From Amborella trichopoda (taxonomy: Eukaryota > Streptophyta > Magnoliopsida > Amborellales > Amborellaceae), in NCBI RefSeq assembly GCF_000471905.2, contig NW_006500065.1, positions 1,178,138-1,242,137 of the forward strand: a DNA stretch of 64,000 nucleotides, given 5' to 3'. This document shows, piece after piece, positions 11,163-22,800 of the stretch (positions are counted from its first letter, which is position 1; every line of letters begins with the position of its first letter). The translations under genes and the position numbers were made by a program. Below the pieces are notes generated by a model, which did no database searches, was not told the origin of the DNA, and saw only the letters and a program-made list of their open reading frames with translations.

Positions 11163-12136
11163 ATGAAAATCCTTCAAGGTGCACTAGAAATGATGGGAAG
11201 TAGGGGATTTACCTATAGCCTTCCTAATGTTATAGCGGTCAGATGCCTCGATCTTGCCTCCCTGGATCTAGGTGATCAGATGACACGTGTCTCGGGTTCA
11301 GATGACCCGAAACCTGAGAACGCTCTCCCGGGAACCTTGTTCATAGAACAAGGGCAGGTGCCCAACTGGTGAGAGAGGAATTTTATTCGTGAGGTGGGGA
11401 CCAACCTCACCTGGGTCCGTGACTTACTCGGGCTGACTCGCACGGGTGCCCTCTTCGATCACGATGGAAAGCCCCCCAGCTTCTTCAACTGGTTCAGAAT
11501 CGCCTCCCTTGACCTGCAATCTCCTTGTTTTCTGCAAAGCACTGACATGGTTAATTTGCAAGACAAATGGGCTGAGGGATCCACCATTGTCTTAGGGCGA
11601 ACATGCACAAATGTGCACATTTAGATGGCAGAGAAGATAAGAAGTTGGGGTGATGAAGAGGAGAATTCGAATAAGGAGGTGAAAAGAAAAGAGGACTTGA
11701 CAAGGGAACAAGACTAGCATGATAGTTGGACCAGTATAGTCACTAACTCGGAGTGGTAGCACGACGGGCATGGTAACTCAGACCAGTGCGACGACATTAC
11801 TACATGAAACCAAGGCCGATACGACTACCCTAATCTGGCGTGGTAGCAAGCTTGCCATGGTACTCTTGACCAGCACGACGGTAATACTACTCGACAACCA
11901 GACCGCTATGACAGTACTAGACTGAGTCTGTCCTTTAGTCAAGCAAGAAGAGAATAAAATAGAAGAGAAGAGAGCAAAGAGAAGACACGAGACGAAGGAG
12001 TAGGAAGGTCTCGACAGCATTAGGCATCGTCGTGCACAACCAGGGAGTAACAGTGTCGTGGCCCCTGGACGGCGCTGGACACTGCTGCTCGCGGTAGAGG
12101 GGTGAGCAGTGAACTGGAAACGGCGTTGGCCATCGT

Positions 12137-12595
12137 CGTCGGCAATGCAGGAAAGTAGCAATGACCTTTGCGGGCAGCGATAGGTATCGCCATCTGCGAT
12201 AGGCACAGGGCGCAAAAGAGAGGCCTGCAGATGGTGGTAAGCGTCGCCGTCTATGATAGACATGAAGCACGGGTGAGACCCCCACAGGCGGCGATAAGCA
12301 TAGCCGTCTGCGATAGGCATAGGGCGCAACAGAGAGGCCTGCGGACGGCGATAAGCATCACCATCTGCGATAGGCATAGGGTGCAACAGAGAGGCTTGCA
12401 GACGACGGGAAGCATCGCTGTCTGCGGAAGGCGCAGAGCACAGACAGGACTTCAGTGGACATCGGTAAGTATCACTGTCTGCAATCCATGAGAAAAGAAC
12501 AAGGCTGTCTTCGGTTGATGATGAGCATCGCTGTCCGTGACATTAGTCCTGAGACAGGAACCCTGCCCACTGTTTGGGTATGGCCTGGCTCACAG
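12137..12595. repeat. 57-bp tandem array inside L1, about 8 units
   Basis: Anchor CTGCGATAGGCA or a variant recurs at 12194, 12251, 12308, 12365, 12422 and 12479, an exact 57-bp spacing. Units read GGCGATAAGCATCGCC then a CAGAGAGGCCTGC linker. Because 57 is divisible by 3, long open frames arise on both strands here without coding meaning. Confidence 0.9.
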
Positions 12596-12810
12596 TGTGC
12601 TTCAAAACTGTCATGCGCAGTGACAACTAACGCCGTGTGTGGGCCAATGAGAGGAGAAAGAGGCATGCACACTGTCACTTCCGTGTATGGCCTTTGAGAA
12701 AGACTCAGCAGAGAAGAAGAACACAAATGAAGAAGAAGAAAGAGTAGAAGAGAGAGAAGAAGAGAGAAAAAGAAAATAGAAGAGAAAAAAGAAGGAAAGA
12801 GAGAGAAACT

Positions 12811-12833
12811 ACCTTGAAGATAGGAGGGGTACC
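12811..12833 (-). promoter_or_regulatory. GGTACC box and splice-donor-like site in L1
   Basis: Reading leftward, GGTACC (12833-12828) is followed by CTTCAAG|GTAGTT, with GT at 12812-12811, then a CT-rich tract. The same order occurs in L4, L5 and L6. A donor here would allow removal of the array-bearing leader from the transcript; this is inference. Confidence 0.4.
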
Positions 12834-12978
12834 ACTCTAAACTTTATCTCTCCTCTCTCTCCAAGACGTGCTCAAGAGAACTCAAGAAAAAAAGCCTTAA
12901 TTTTTATTAAAAAAATTGAATCATTGTACAACGATTTTGAGAGAGCGAGAGAGCCCCTTCTTCATGAGAGGTAGCGTC

Positions 12979-12986
12979 TATTTATA
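12979..12986 (-). promoter_or_regulatory. TATA box of L1
   Basis: TATAAATA on the minus strand, in the same position relative to U3 as the TATATATA boxes of L2, L4 and L5. It marks the U3/R transition, with transcription leftward. Confidence 0.7.
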
Positions 12987-14031
12987 GACTAGGGCTAAAA
13001 CCTAGGTGGATTACCCAAAACTAACCCTAATTAGGGATAATTACAATTTATTGAATTAAAAAAATAAGAAAATAGGGTGAAAAATGACTGATTTGCCCTT
13101 GTCTAACATTTTTAAAAAATCCAAAACAGTCCTTATTAAGAACTATAGACGTTCTTTATTCTTCTCGGACGATCCATTGACGATCCAGCATCCGAATGAA
13201 CAAAAGATGATTGCCATCGTGTAGGGCTCGATGCTACGATCGTTTTGATAATAATTTTAAGCCATGAATCACACTTTAAAGGCATGATCATGTAACTTGA
13301 AATTTGAATAGATCTCACATGGCTCAGGCTCGCGGGAGCTATGATTTGGCTCGCGAGAGCTATGATTTGGCTGCTCGATTGAATGGAGGTCCTGCTGATT
13401 TTCTGCAACGTGCGACTTCGAATCACGAACTTCTCTCTACCTTTTCTCTTGGCTCCGACATTGTCACGGGACGTGCCACGCATCGAAACGCTCATTTCAA
13501 CGAGACGAACATGCTCTAAAAAGTTTGAGTGCGATCCGATCTCGGACGAGGGAGATATGAATGTCGTAAGTTTACTATTTATGACTGTGCTTTAATGGAG
13601 TTTAGTTGCAGGGTGGCCACACGGGAATATGTGCAGCTGTTCTTGTTTCGATCGTTTGCCCATAACTTCTTCATGGAGTATCCATTTAAGCTGAAATTTG
13701 ACCCCTAGGGGTTTTCAATCATGTTGGATCTAATGGCGTTAGTCCCACAACTATTTGATGCTTCAAAAGTAGGGTTCTAATTACAGGAGTCCACTTCAAG
13801 GTGCTAGAGGCTGATTCTGCCGAAACTGTTTCTCAGTCTGCACTGCCTTAGACATGTCGAAATGTGACGAAACTTGGAAGGAGGGTTTTATGAGTCTTTA
13901 TGAAGATCTTGGCCTATTCTAGGGCCATTTTGAGACTGTCAAAATTCCTACTGTTTGTTAGGCTTTATTGATCGACTTCTCTTTTTTAATGCGCATTGGG
14001 CACCCATGGTGCTGAAAAATGTCTTCAAACA

Positions 14032-14348
14032 GCATGCCCCATCGAATGTTGTGCTTCGAGAGAAGCGAGAAGGACGACAACATTCGAAAATTTTCCTTTG
14101 GATTTATTTCTTTTTCTTCCTAGCCACTGGACCACATGAACGCCGAGGAGAAATCCACATAATGCTGTAACTAGGATGCTCAGACGTTTGGATGTATTTT
14201 TCGTTGATCCATCCATGGAGACTTTAGGGGAGAAGAGACTTTGAGGGATCTTATCTAGGTCCTCACCCTCACGGGACCGTAGGGATTAGTTTTTATTGTC
14301 TTCACTCTATCAGACGAGTTTGTGATGTGGACATATTGGTATTTACAG
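14032..14348 (-). other. Polypurine tract and 3' end of internal region A
   Basis: Directly before L1 in element sense lies a G-rich tract (minus GATGGGGCATGC, about 14045-14032), the expected plus-strand primer. The neighbouring TTCGAGAGAAGC / ACAACATTCGA block is shared with the LTR borders at 31703, 40023 and 61565. Confidence 0.6.
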
Positions 14349-14700
14349 TCCTCACCCTATCGGACGGTACCCCTGGGGGCCATTTGTATTTTTGAGAGAT
14401 CTTTATTCTTCGTCCTCACCCTGGGGACTCTTTTTGATTTTGAAGGATCTTTTGTTCATCATCCTCACCCTCAAGGACTCTTTTTTATTTTGGGGGATTT
14501 TTGTTCAGTCCTCACCCTCAAGGACTCTTTTTGTTTTTGGAGGGATCTTTCGGTCATCGCCCTCACCCTCAGGGACTCTTTTTATTTTTGGAGGGATCTT
14601 TCAATCATCTTCCTCACCCTCAAGGACCCTTTATGTTTTTGGAGCGATCTTTCAGTCATCGTCCTCACCCTCAAGGACTCTTTCTATTTTTGGAGTTTGG
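14349..14700. repeat. 51-bp tandem array, about 7 units
   Basis: CCTCACCCTCAAGGAC-type anchors occur at 14349, 14413, 14463, 14510, 14561, 14612 and 14663, settling to an exact 51-bp period. Since 51 equals 17 codons, three overlapping plus-strand frames stay open through it. It is part of the 3' untranslated region of A. Confidence 0.9.
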
Positions 14701-15160
14701 GAGATCTTGTGAGGCTCTCACTCCCGAGTGAGCGATCTTGCGTTGTGATTGGATCCTGACAGCTGAGGATTTTGTGTGGACCTCGTTAGCCAGAATTATG
14801 CCTATTTGGCAATTGGGTGTCGGCTGAGGCTGTGATGCTGCATCAACCTGCTTTATTGGTCCAAGCGCTCTTTGCAGGTTTTCACCTGGACTAGGGAAGT
14901 GGCGCCGTAAAGATGGGCTCTTTTACTCATGACCTTGTAGCCATGTCCACCCTTTTCATCTGTTTTTGCTCACGGAGCCCTTTCAGGTTCTCACCGTGCT
15001 CGGGTTTTATTTTTGAAAATTTTTACTCATGGTTTCGTGACCGTACCCGTCCATTTTATTTTATTTTATTTTTAATTTGTTTTTAACATTTTTGCCCATG
15101 ACGCCCTTGTGGGTTTTCGTCATGTCCGTCTCTTTTTTTTGGTTTTTTTTTTGCGAGGGC
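14701..15160. repeat. A 3' region: degenerate repeats with CTCATGACC / CATGACGCCC motifs
   Basis: There are loose units around TTTTTACTCATGG and CGCCCTTGTGGGTTTTC. The equivalent units recur at 32520-32780 (same strand) and at 39000-39250 and 60600-60870 (opposite strand). No coding potential is seen. Confidence 0.6.
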
Positions 15161-16310
15161 ATGTTTAAGGTCATACCTTGAGTAACTTTTGGAAACAATT
15201 TAATGTCGCATAGCCTGAACGTGTACTATAGTTTAGGGTCATATAGTTGGACCATGGTGGTGATGGATGGCAGCCTTTGGATGCCATGGACTGAGCAAGA
15301 TGGTGATTATACTAATTTTGGGGAAATGGGAGGTGGATAGTGGTGATTATTAGCTAACGACGAATATGGATGGTGGAATGATTCACCGTTTCGTAAGCAT
15401 GGGTGAAACTCACTGAGGAATGGTGAATGGTGTAAAGGGGATTGATGAAGATAGGACGCAAAAGGGTATTGTGCATGCTTTGTGTGTGGAAGCATGTTTA
15501 AAGTCCTACCTCTTGGACTTTGTGCGAAGCAGTTTAACATCATGTGACCTGAACGTGACTATAGTTTTGGGTCATACAGTTGGACCTTGGCTATGCAGTT
15601 TAAAGTCATGCTGCTAAGACCATGCAGCTTAAGGTCGTGCAACTAGACATCCACTATAGTTTAAGGTCATATAGGTTGGACCATGGATGCGCAGTTTAAA
15701 GCTTTGCAGCGAGGACCATGCAGTTTAAGGTCTTGCAACTAGACCTCCGCTACAATTTAAGGTCTTATAGTTTGGACCATGCAGTTTAGGGTCGTGCACC
15801 TAGACCGTTTAGGTGGGTCGCCCTTGTAAGTAAAGCTCCGTGGGGGGATAGAGATAGTGGTTGGGTGAGAAGCGGACCCATTGGGGATTAATGGGTAAAT
15901 ATGACTCCATCGGGATGAAGAGAAGTGGCATGCATATAACTCCACTGGGGATGGTAGGCCGGAGCACAAATGCAACCCTACTGGGGGTAGTGGTGGAATA
16001 CAACCAATGGAAAGGCAAGTCCATTTCACAATTTAAAGTCATGCGAATGGACTATTTGTCGCGCTGTTTAACGTCTTATTATAGGGACGTGCGTTACAGT
16101 TTCAAGGTCTTGTAGCTCGGACCATGGCTATGTAGTTTAAAGTCATGTGGGTAAGACCATGCAGTTTAAGGTCATGTAATTAGACCTCCGCTACAATTTA
16201 AGGTCATATAATTTGGACCATGTAGTTTAGGGTCGTGCACCTAGACCACCGCTACAGTTTAAGGTCATATAATTTGGACCATGCAGTTTAAGGTCGTGCA
16301 CCCAGACCTT
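15161..16310. repeat. Degenerate array built on TTTAAGGTCATGCAG (copy A)
   Basis: Many units of about 36-45 bp contain CAGTTTAAGGTC, then ATGCA or a variant, then TGGACC or TAGACC, mixed with a central non-array block (15790-16020). The same array occurs at 32800-34330 (same orientation) and at 37300-38480 and 59690-60580 (opposite orientation), always in the 3' region of the family. Confidence 0.85.
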
Positions 16311-16499
16311 AATGTGGTAAGGGAATGTGACTCCATGGGGAACAGAGCCATAACTGGAAACTTCACTCCATGAGGATATGATGAGTGTAGTGTAGAGAAT
16401 GGACTCCATGGGGATGAAGAACGATGGTCATGTCATGATATTTGGGTGTAACTCCACTGGGATAGTGAGAGAAACCCATAGATGGCAATGCCATAGCAT

Positions 16500-16830
16500 G
16501 CTCACGAAGCTAGGTTTTGAGTGACGCAAGCGGCGTTAGGACTAGATAATGCGCACGTGGCGTTAGGACGATGGATGATGCACATGACGTTAGGCTTGTG
16601 GATGATGCACATGACGTTAGGCCTCCGGATGAAGTGCACGACGTTAAGCCTCTCATGAAGTGCACGACGTTAAGCCTCTGGTGAAGTGTATAGTGTTAGG
16701 CATGTGTATGAGCGAGGCACAACGATAAGTTGGATGAGGCGCACGTCGCTAGGCGTCATGGAATGCGGATGACGTTAGGCTTAGTAACGTGAACGGCGTT
16801 AGTATCTGGTGGACGCTTGCAGTGCTATGA
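16500..16830. repeat. About 30-bp array with GACGTTAGGC core
   Basis: Units such as GATGATGCACATGACGTTAGG recur at about 28-33 bp spacing. Counterparts with different sequence but the same position lie at 34480-34730, 36960-37150 and 59050-59290. Confidence 0.75.
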
Positions 16831-17016
16831 CATAGCGACGCCGTCGGCAGCAAGTCACAAGAGAAGGCAGACGACGGCAAGACAGTGAGGCCCAAGCAGC
16901 AATGGCTTGCATTCGGGCTTGGGTTTTGCCCGCCTCGGTCTGGACATATCGCCGTGTGAAGCAAGGACTGGAGCATCATTTCAAGCTTGTGAAGGGAAAC
17001 TTGTGTAACCCTCATC

Positions 17017-17064
17017 TATAAAAGAGGGTAAAACTCCATTTTCACCATTTTACTTACAGTAAAA
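17017..17064 (+). promoter_or_regulatory. Antisense promoter candidate of copy A
   Basis: TATAAAAG (17017-17024) lies on the plus strand, opposite to gag. It is followed by TTTTAC (17048-17053) and GTAAAA (17059-17064), which can pair. The same order is present at 34831-34877 (+), 36842-36796 (-) and 58945-58900 (-), always antisense to the element. The upstream block GGACTGGAGCATCATTTCA is also shared with 34790. It points toward the PMD gene 1.3 kb downstream. Confidence 0.6.
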
Positions 17065-18379
17065 CAGTGAGAGGGTTTAGCGTGGGAGAGAAATTCTGAC
17101 AAGAGAAACTCTAGCGAGACCCCATTGCTCAAAGACCTTCTAATCGAGCCTCAGCAAGTTTGAGGACATTCACAAGGTGCTCGCAAAGGTCTTCAAGGAG
17201 TGCCAGGCCTTTTGGAGAGGGTAACAAGGTCTTCATAGGGATTCACTGAGACTTTTTTGATGAAGAACGAAACTCTGGAGAAATTGCGAGGGTCGCAGTG
17301 GTACTCTACCAGAGTTTCAGGGCATTTACGGGAGTAGAAGATGACAAACCAAGGGTTACTAGCTACTTCCAGAAGCCCACAGTGATTTTCTGGTAGTTAT
17401 GTGGTCTGCAAGTTACAGACGCCTCGGGGACTCCAGGAAGTGGGAGAGGAGAAAGCAAGGATTGCCGGAACTTGCATAGGGGTTTCTAGTGATCTCTGAC
17501 AACCTTATGATTACTGTCAGGGAGAATGGAGGTTGAACAATGGTTTTGCCAAAAGCTCTGCAATTTTTCGGCAAATAGAGGAGTGCAAAGAAGAGAGAAG
17601 GAAACCCGCATAGTCACATGGGAGTTTCTATGGAGATTCTGGTGGTTTTCCAATATTCCCGACAAGTAGGAAGGAGTTCTCGGCGAAAAGGAGTGAGTTC
17701 CCGGTGAGGAAAGGAAACACCGGTGAGAACCCGAGGCGTTGCAAGCCTATAACGGTCGGGGAGGTGAAGGGCTGTGGGACGGTGAATGGTCACCCTCTGT
17801 GCGCATGATGTCAAGGTACATCATGAGTCGTAGGGGGCTTGCCGAGATTTTACGGGATGTAAGGCTACACGTGTGGCGTGTGTGAACAGCTTGAGCACAG
17901 CTGGCGCTAAACGCGGGCGACATTAGCCCCTCACAGCATAACTCCTTGGGTTGGCACAAGGCGCTGCATCTTGAGTCAGTAGACGATGATGGCCTCTTAG
18001 TAGGGCGACGACGTTATGCTTTGGTCGACGCACGAGGCTACTGCTTCAATGGGCAGATGACGATAACCTCCACAAACGTAGTCGGCGTTAAGCTTTAAGA
18101 AAACAGCCTGCGATACAACGCAGCTGGCGTTACAACTTAGCGTTTTGTAGACAACCTTACATAGCCGGTGATAGCCTTGCCTTCTGCACACGGCGATAAC
18201 ACTGCCCCTCAGTGACCTGCGTGCAATAGTGAAACCTTTGCTCTAACTTCATGGCCCAATCTTCAGGTGTCATTCCATATGTGAAGAACCTCCCACGGGT
18301 AGGGGAACTTGGCACCAACATGTTTACTGGCAAGGGCTTGGTAAGGGGTGTGCCCATCTGGGTCACTAAGGCTTTATGT
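17065..18379. other. Presumed leader of the antisense PMD unit
   Basis: This is low-repeat sequence shared in part with 34880-35704 and, reversed, with 35960-36780. It is non-coding as far as I can see; short open frames on both strands show no family resemblance. It lies between the antisense TATA box and the PMD homology. Confidence 0.45.
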
Positions 18380-19860
18380 TAACCAAGGTGGCCTTTGAGC
18401 GTCACCTTTGTCAGTGACCCCATTCGCTTCGAGGTCAAGGAAGGCAAATGATGGAAATGTGAGGGTGGATGAAGGGGTAAGTCTCTTCCATTGTTTGCAC
18501 AGGAATGTTGCCTCAGGCGAGGACTTGCCGACCCTAAGCAAGAGGATGGTGAAGACCCCAGGCCTGAAGTGGTCTTCTACTTGCCTTCGGGTGCAAGGGG
18601 AGTACCAGTACCAGAACTCTTCTTGGACCGTAAGGGTGCTGAGTCGATACTGGGGCATTCTGAAGCACTCTTCCCTACTAGCCGCCATTCAATGCTCGAT
18701 AGGATACTATGACCGTTGCTTGAACATGTTCAAGCTGCTTTTGGAAACCTGAAGCCATGTCAGTAACACATGGCTGCTTGGTCATGGGGAAGCAGGGATG
18801 TCTCTGCTAGATCTGTACTTCATCGGTGGGCTCCCACTCATCGGTGCTATGTAAGAAGAGTTCGTGCCACCGAACTCGGTCATTGTTGAAGGTTAATGGG
18901 TCGGGAAAGAAAACCCACCAATTGGGCGTCAAGAGTTATTTGGGATTTACGAGTTGCTCTGCTCTGAGGCCAAGAATGGACGTGTCTCCTTCACCCAATG
19001 AGTGGCATTCTTGTATGGAGACTATACTGATGAGGTTGGTCGAAGCCCAAGAAGAAAGGGGAAGGAATCCATAAAGGGAACCCCTCCAGTATTTGAACTG
19101 CAAAGCAGGAACAACCACATCTTCCTGGTGACATACCTGATACTCTTCATGTGAAAGTTCACTCTCCTTAAAGGAGCAGACACTGTTCGTTCAGGCACGT
19201 TCTATGTAGCATATGACATGGCGAAGGGGAGAGAGTACGCAGTTGCACAACCAGTTCTATGCAGCATCTACTACGGCTTGGGAGCCGTGTCTAGGGGGAA
19301 AGCCTATCAGGGCGATGAAGGAGGCAATGACATAGTGGATGACGAAGCCTTCCCAGGGGACTTCAAGATGGCTTTCTCCATCCACTACATGTACGGCTGG
19401 CTCGAGGCTTATTTCCCCAGCACTTACCTCAGAAATCGGGTGTTGAAGGACACAATGTGCCCATTTCTCTTGAGGATTGCTGGGCAGAAAGCAGTCTTCC
19501 ATACTCCTGGTCATGCTTGTTCTATAATGACCACCTTAATATGAGCAGGCCCGCCTTTTGATCGGAAACCTTACGAATCGCGTTTTTTCTGACCACTTGG
19601 GCAAGAACTTGGATGGTGCTCCTACTACTCATAAGGAGCTCATGCACATGTTGAGCATCAGAGGTGGGGTTCTACCCTACTGCACCATCCACAGTGCCAA
19701 GCTTGAGGGGTATTTCCCTCATCGATTTGCCTGATAGCATGGGATAAACCAAGGGTGCCCGTTCTCGGTGTTCTTTGAGAAGCAGTACAGCAAGATCAAC
19801 CGCAGAAAGAAGAACCAGCTAGGGACTCATCGTGAGACCTAGCTCACGAGACATATTCGC
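18380..19860 (+). pseudogene. Plant mobile domain (PMD) protein gene, antisense within the Tat element; broken
   Basis: Plus-strand frames carry blocks typical of plant mobile domain proteins (the MAIN/MAIL1-related, 'aminotransferase-like' family). These are a SLLDLYFIGGLPLIG block at about 18800-18845, then AVAQPVLCSIYYGLG (19240-19285), an acidic insert, IHYMYGWLEAYFPS (19380-19425) and a GGVLPY...GYFPHRF block (19660-19730). PMD genes occur both as host nuclear proteins involved in silencing and as passengers of Ty3/gypsy and Mutator elements. Here the gene is antisense to gag and lies against gag's 3' end, where pol would be expected. Homology is clearest from 18560; the start codon is uncertain. 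It is interrupted several times and is treated as a fossil. A sense-strand function is unlikely because the minus strand here shows no gag or pol similarity. Confidence 0.75.
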
Positions 19861-22800
19861 ATGGCTTGGGCCATGTGCTTGGAGTTTACCGAGGTCAACA
19901 GGATTAGGGGGCAATGGCGGACTGGGGAAGTTTAAGATGCCCGACTTTTGTGGTGGAGGCTGCAGCGTCCTCCCTGATCTGAGATTTATCTTCCCCGTGG
20001 TGGGTATTGCTCCTGAAATTTGCACAATGTGGCAACCTCCCTGAGAATAGAAGCTTTGCCCCCTTGACTCTCTCAATCTCTGCTCAAAGTCAGGGTCAAG
20101 GGGCCACTGGGGCTTTTTTGGCTTTGACTTCTTGCGCTTCTTTGATGAAGGTGGCTCTTCTTTGGCTTTAGTTGTCAAGGCATCAACAACTGTTAAGAAT
20201 TCGGCCACCTGTGCTAAGGTCTTTCTCAATCGCTTCCGCTGCATCTTTCTTATATTGATTCTTTCGAATTCCCAGTTGAGAGCCTTGAAGTCTGGGCATA
20301 TCAAGGTCATATATGCAAAAGACATAAGAGAATGAGAAGCAGAAGAAGAAGGTGGAGAAGGTTTGGAAAGTGGGGGACTTTTAAGATCGTTCCCCTCATC
20401 TGACCGATTTGGGCAGCTTTTACATCATCACCAAGATTGGACAGGTGCAGGGGATCTTTTAGATCTTTCCCTTGCTCAGCCATTGGAGAATGCTTTTAAC
20501 ATCATCACCCTCATCGGACGTTTGTTGAGTGGAATATGTCACGGGGACGTCTTCTTGAAAGGATGAGGAAGGAAAAAGGATCATGCAGTGGATGAAGTCC
20601 AGTAAAGTTGACAACTGAGGAAGGGGCCTGAGAAATTCCTGCTCGATTATGGGTTGAGAGGTCTTGTTTCTTCTGTGAGTAGCCCTTGGTGCCTGTCCTT
20701 TTTTGGTTTTTTGAGGTAATGTGTGATTTGTCTCATTGAGCTGGCGAACAACATTAGCTTGACGAACTGCTTCTCACTTTACGGACTGGAGTCTGCTTTG
20801 GCCATGGTAGATCATCAAGAAGTTGAGGTTTCCGCAAGGTCAGAGTCATTGATGGGAAGGTCCTGCCTTGTGAGACCTTCTTGCCCCGATGAGGAAGTGA
20901 TTTGAGGATTACTTGGGGGAAGATTGTAGAATTCTTAATACTTCCGCATCTTCTTTGTGAATATGGCAAGGAAAGCTGTGCATTCTGACAAGTAATGACC
21001 TCTTAGCTGATGGTATGGACACCAACAATCTTCAGTCTCCTTAACAAGGCGAAGGGGTTGCCTTGCCTGTTTTGGTGTGATTATGCCTTCCTGAAGCATT
21101 ATAATGAAGAAGGTGTAGAGAATTCCAGGCACTTCATCCTCCTCCTAGATGGTTACAACATGAGAAGCCACAGCAGCCCCGAAGGCCTTCTTTAGGTCTT
21201 TGAGCTGTATCAGACCCTTCTGAATCAAGGCCTCAATGATGTCCTTCAGCGTGTAGCAGTCCTCTGTAGGATGATTAATCCTGCGATGGTAAGCACAATA
21301 ATTTGCTTGATTGTCAAGGCCAGATTGCTCGGGGAACTTGGTTTCTGTAAGCTGGATCATATTCTACTCCAGTAATAACTGAAACAACGTATGGACCCAT
21401 TCCTTCTCCAAGGTATAGACCTTATTCCTATGCTTGGAGAGATAATCCTTCTTATCAAAGTTGGCTGGTGAAGGTACCCTATTGTACAACAGTTGTTGCT
21501 TGCCAGCCTGGGGTGATACTATTGCTGCGGTTACCCCTTTAGAGAGGTCCAAGGTTTGGGGGGGAAGCCTTCTTTGAATCAGTGACCATGACGGCTGATT
21601 ACCCCTTTCTATTGGCTACCCCGTGTGTTATTCTGAGAGCTACTATTGCCCTGATTACTTGTTGAACTTGTAGATGGCTGTCGTGTCGCACCATGATGGC
21701 GTGACAACTTTCTATGCGAACTGATTTAGAGATCAACTTTGACATGGAGGTCGGATTGGAGGCCTCGACATGTAGAGCGATTTCAAGTCACATATTCCAC
21801 ACGCAAGTTTGGACTGCTTCCTTCTCAGGCATAGGNNNNNNNNNNNNNNNNNNNNNNNNNNNNNNNNNNNNNNNNNNNNNNNNNNNNNNNNNNNNNNNNN
21901 NNNNNNNNNNNNNNNNNNNNNNNNNNNNNNNNNNNNNNNNNNNNNNNNNNNNNNNNNNNNNNNNNNNNNNNNNNNNNNNNNNNNNNNNNNNNNNNNNNNN
22001 NNNNNNNNNNNNNNNNNNNNNNNNNNNNNNNNNNNNNNNNNNNNNNNNNNNNNNNNNNNNNNNNNNNNNNNNNNNNNNNNNNNNNNNNNNNNNNNNNNNN
22101 NNNNNNNNNNNNNNNNNNNNNNNNNNNNNNNNNNNNNNNNNNNNNNNNNNNNNNNNNNNNNNNNNNNNNNNNNNNNNNNNNNNNNNNNNNNNNNNNNNNN
22201 NNNNNNNNNNNNNNNNNNNNNNNNNNNNNNNNNNNNNNNNNNNNNNNNNNNNNNNNNNNNNNNNNNNNNNNNNNNNNNNNNNNNNNNAGTCAGAGTGAGA
22301 AGCTCGATGGTTTGAACCTCTCTCTCGACCTCATAAAAGCGTTGATAGAGCAGTTTCTCCATCTCCTCCCATGTATGTACCGAGTTTGGAGGACGTTGAG
22401 CATACCATTGAAATGCCGGACCATCCAGGTCTTGACGAACTGGTGGAGAAGAAGTCTACCGTCAGCTACCATTTCCCTACATGCTGCCTGAAAGTGGACG
22501 ATATGCTGGTTTGGGGAGGGGGTTGCACTGAACAGAGGAAATTTCCCTTTCTTATAGTCTGAGGGGAATGGGACTTGATCAATATAGGAGGGGTATGGTC
22601 TTTGATAAGGCGTTGCCCCCTTTATGACTGGAATTTGTCAATTCTTTAGGCTATAGGTGACCATAGCATCAATATCAGACTGAGAGACCGGATGCGGGAC
22701 ATAATTTTCCTACAAGGTAGATGGAGGACGCTGCCGTGGAGGTATACCATTAGAGTGATGGGAATTGACCTCATGGCTAGCCGGCTGGCGTGCAGCATCA

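Larger units (their letters stand above)
11236..14031 (-). repeat. LTR L1 of a Tat-lineage Ty3/gypsy element
   Basis: This is a 2.8-kb LTR in minus orientation. The U3 start TGTTTGAAGAC is at 14031, next to a purine-rich tract in the 3' region of internal region A. The U5 end (GGCATCTGACC) is at 11236. It contains a minus-strand TATA box, a GGTACC box, a CT-rich tract (GA-rich on plus, 12720-12810) and a 57-bp tandem array. Its U5 end closely resembles that of L3 (30508) and is less like L2, although L2 is the LTR at the other side of region A. Left flank TATAG (11231-11235) has no partner in the window. Confidence 0.85.

Noticed and set aside
11778-12491. Open frames of 107-202 codons on both strands
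   Set aside because: They arise from the 57-bp LTR array (19 codons per unit) and have no domain.
14322-14759. Overlapping plus-strand open frames of 76-145 codons
   Set aside because: They are produced by the 51-bp tandem repeat, whose period is a multiple of three; all three frames are open and low in complexity.
15161-16310. Regularly spaced repeats that look like a CRISPR array at first glance
   Set aside because: Units are contiguous and degenerate, no unique spacers of constant length exist, and the context is a plant retrotransposon.
21714-22362. Long open frames across 21.7-22.4 kb
   Set aside because: They span the 452-base run of N and have no meaning.
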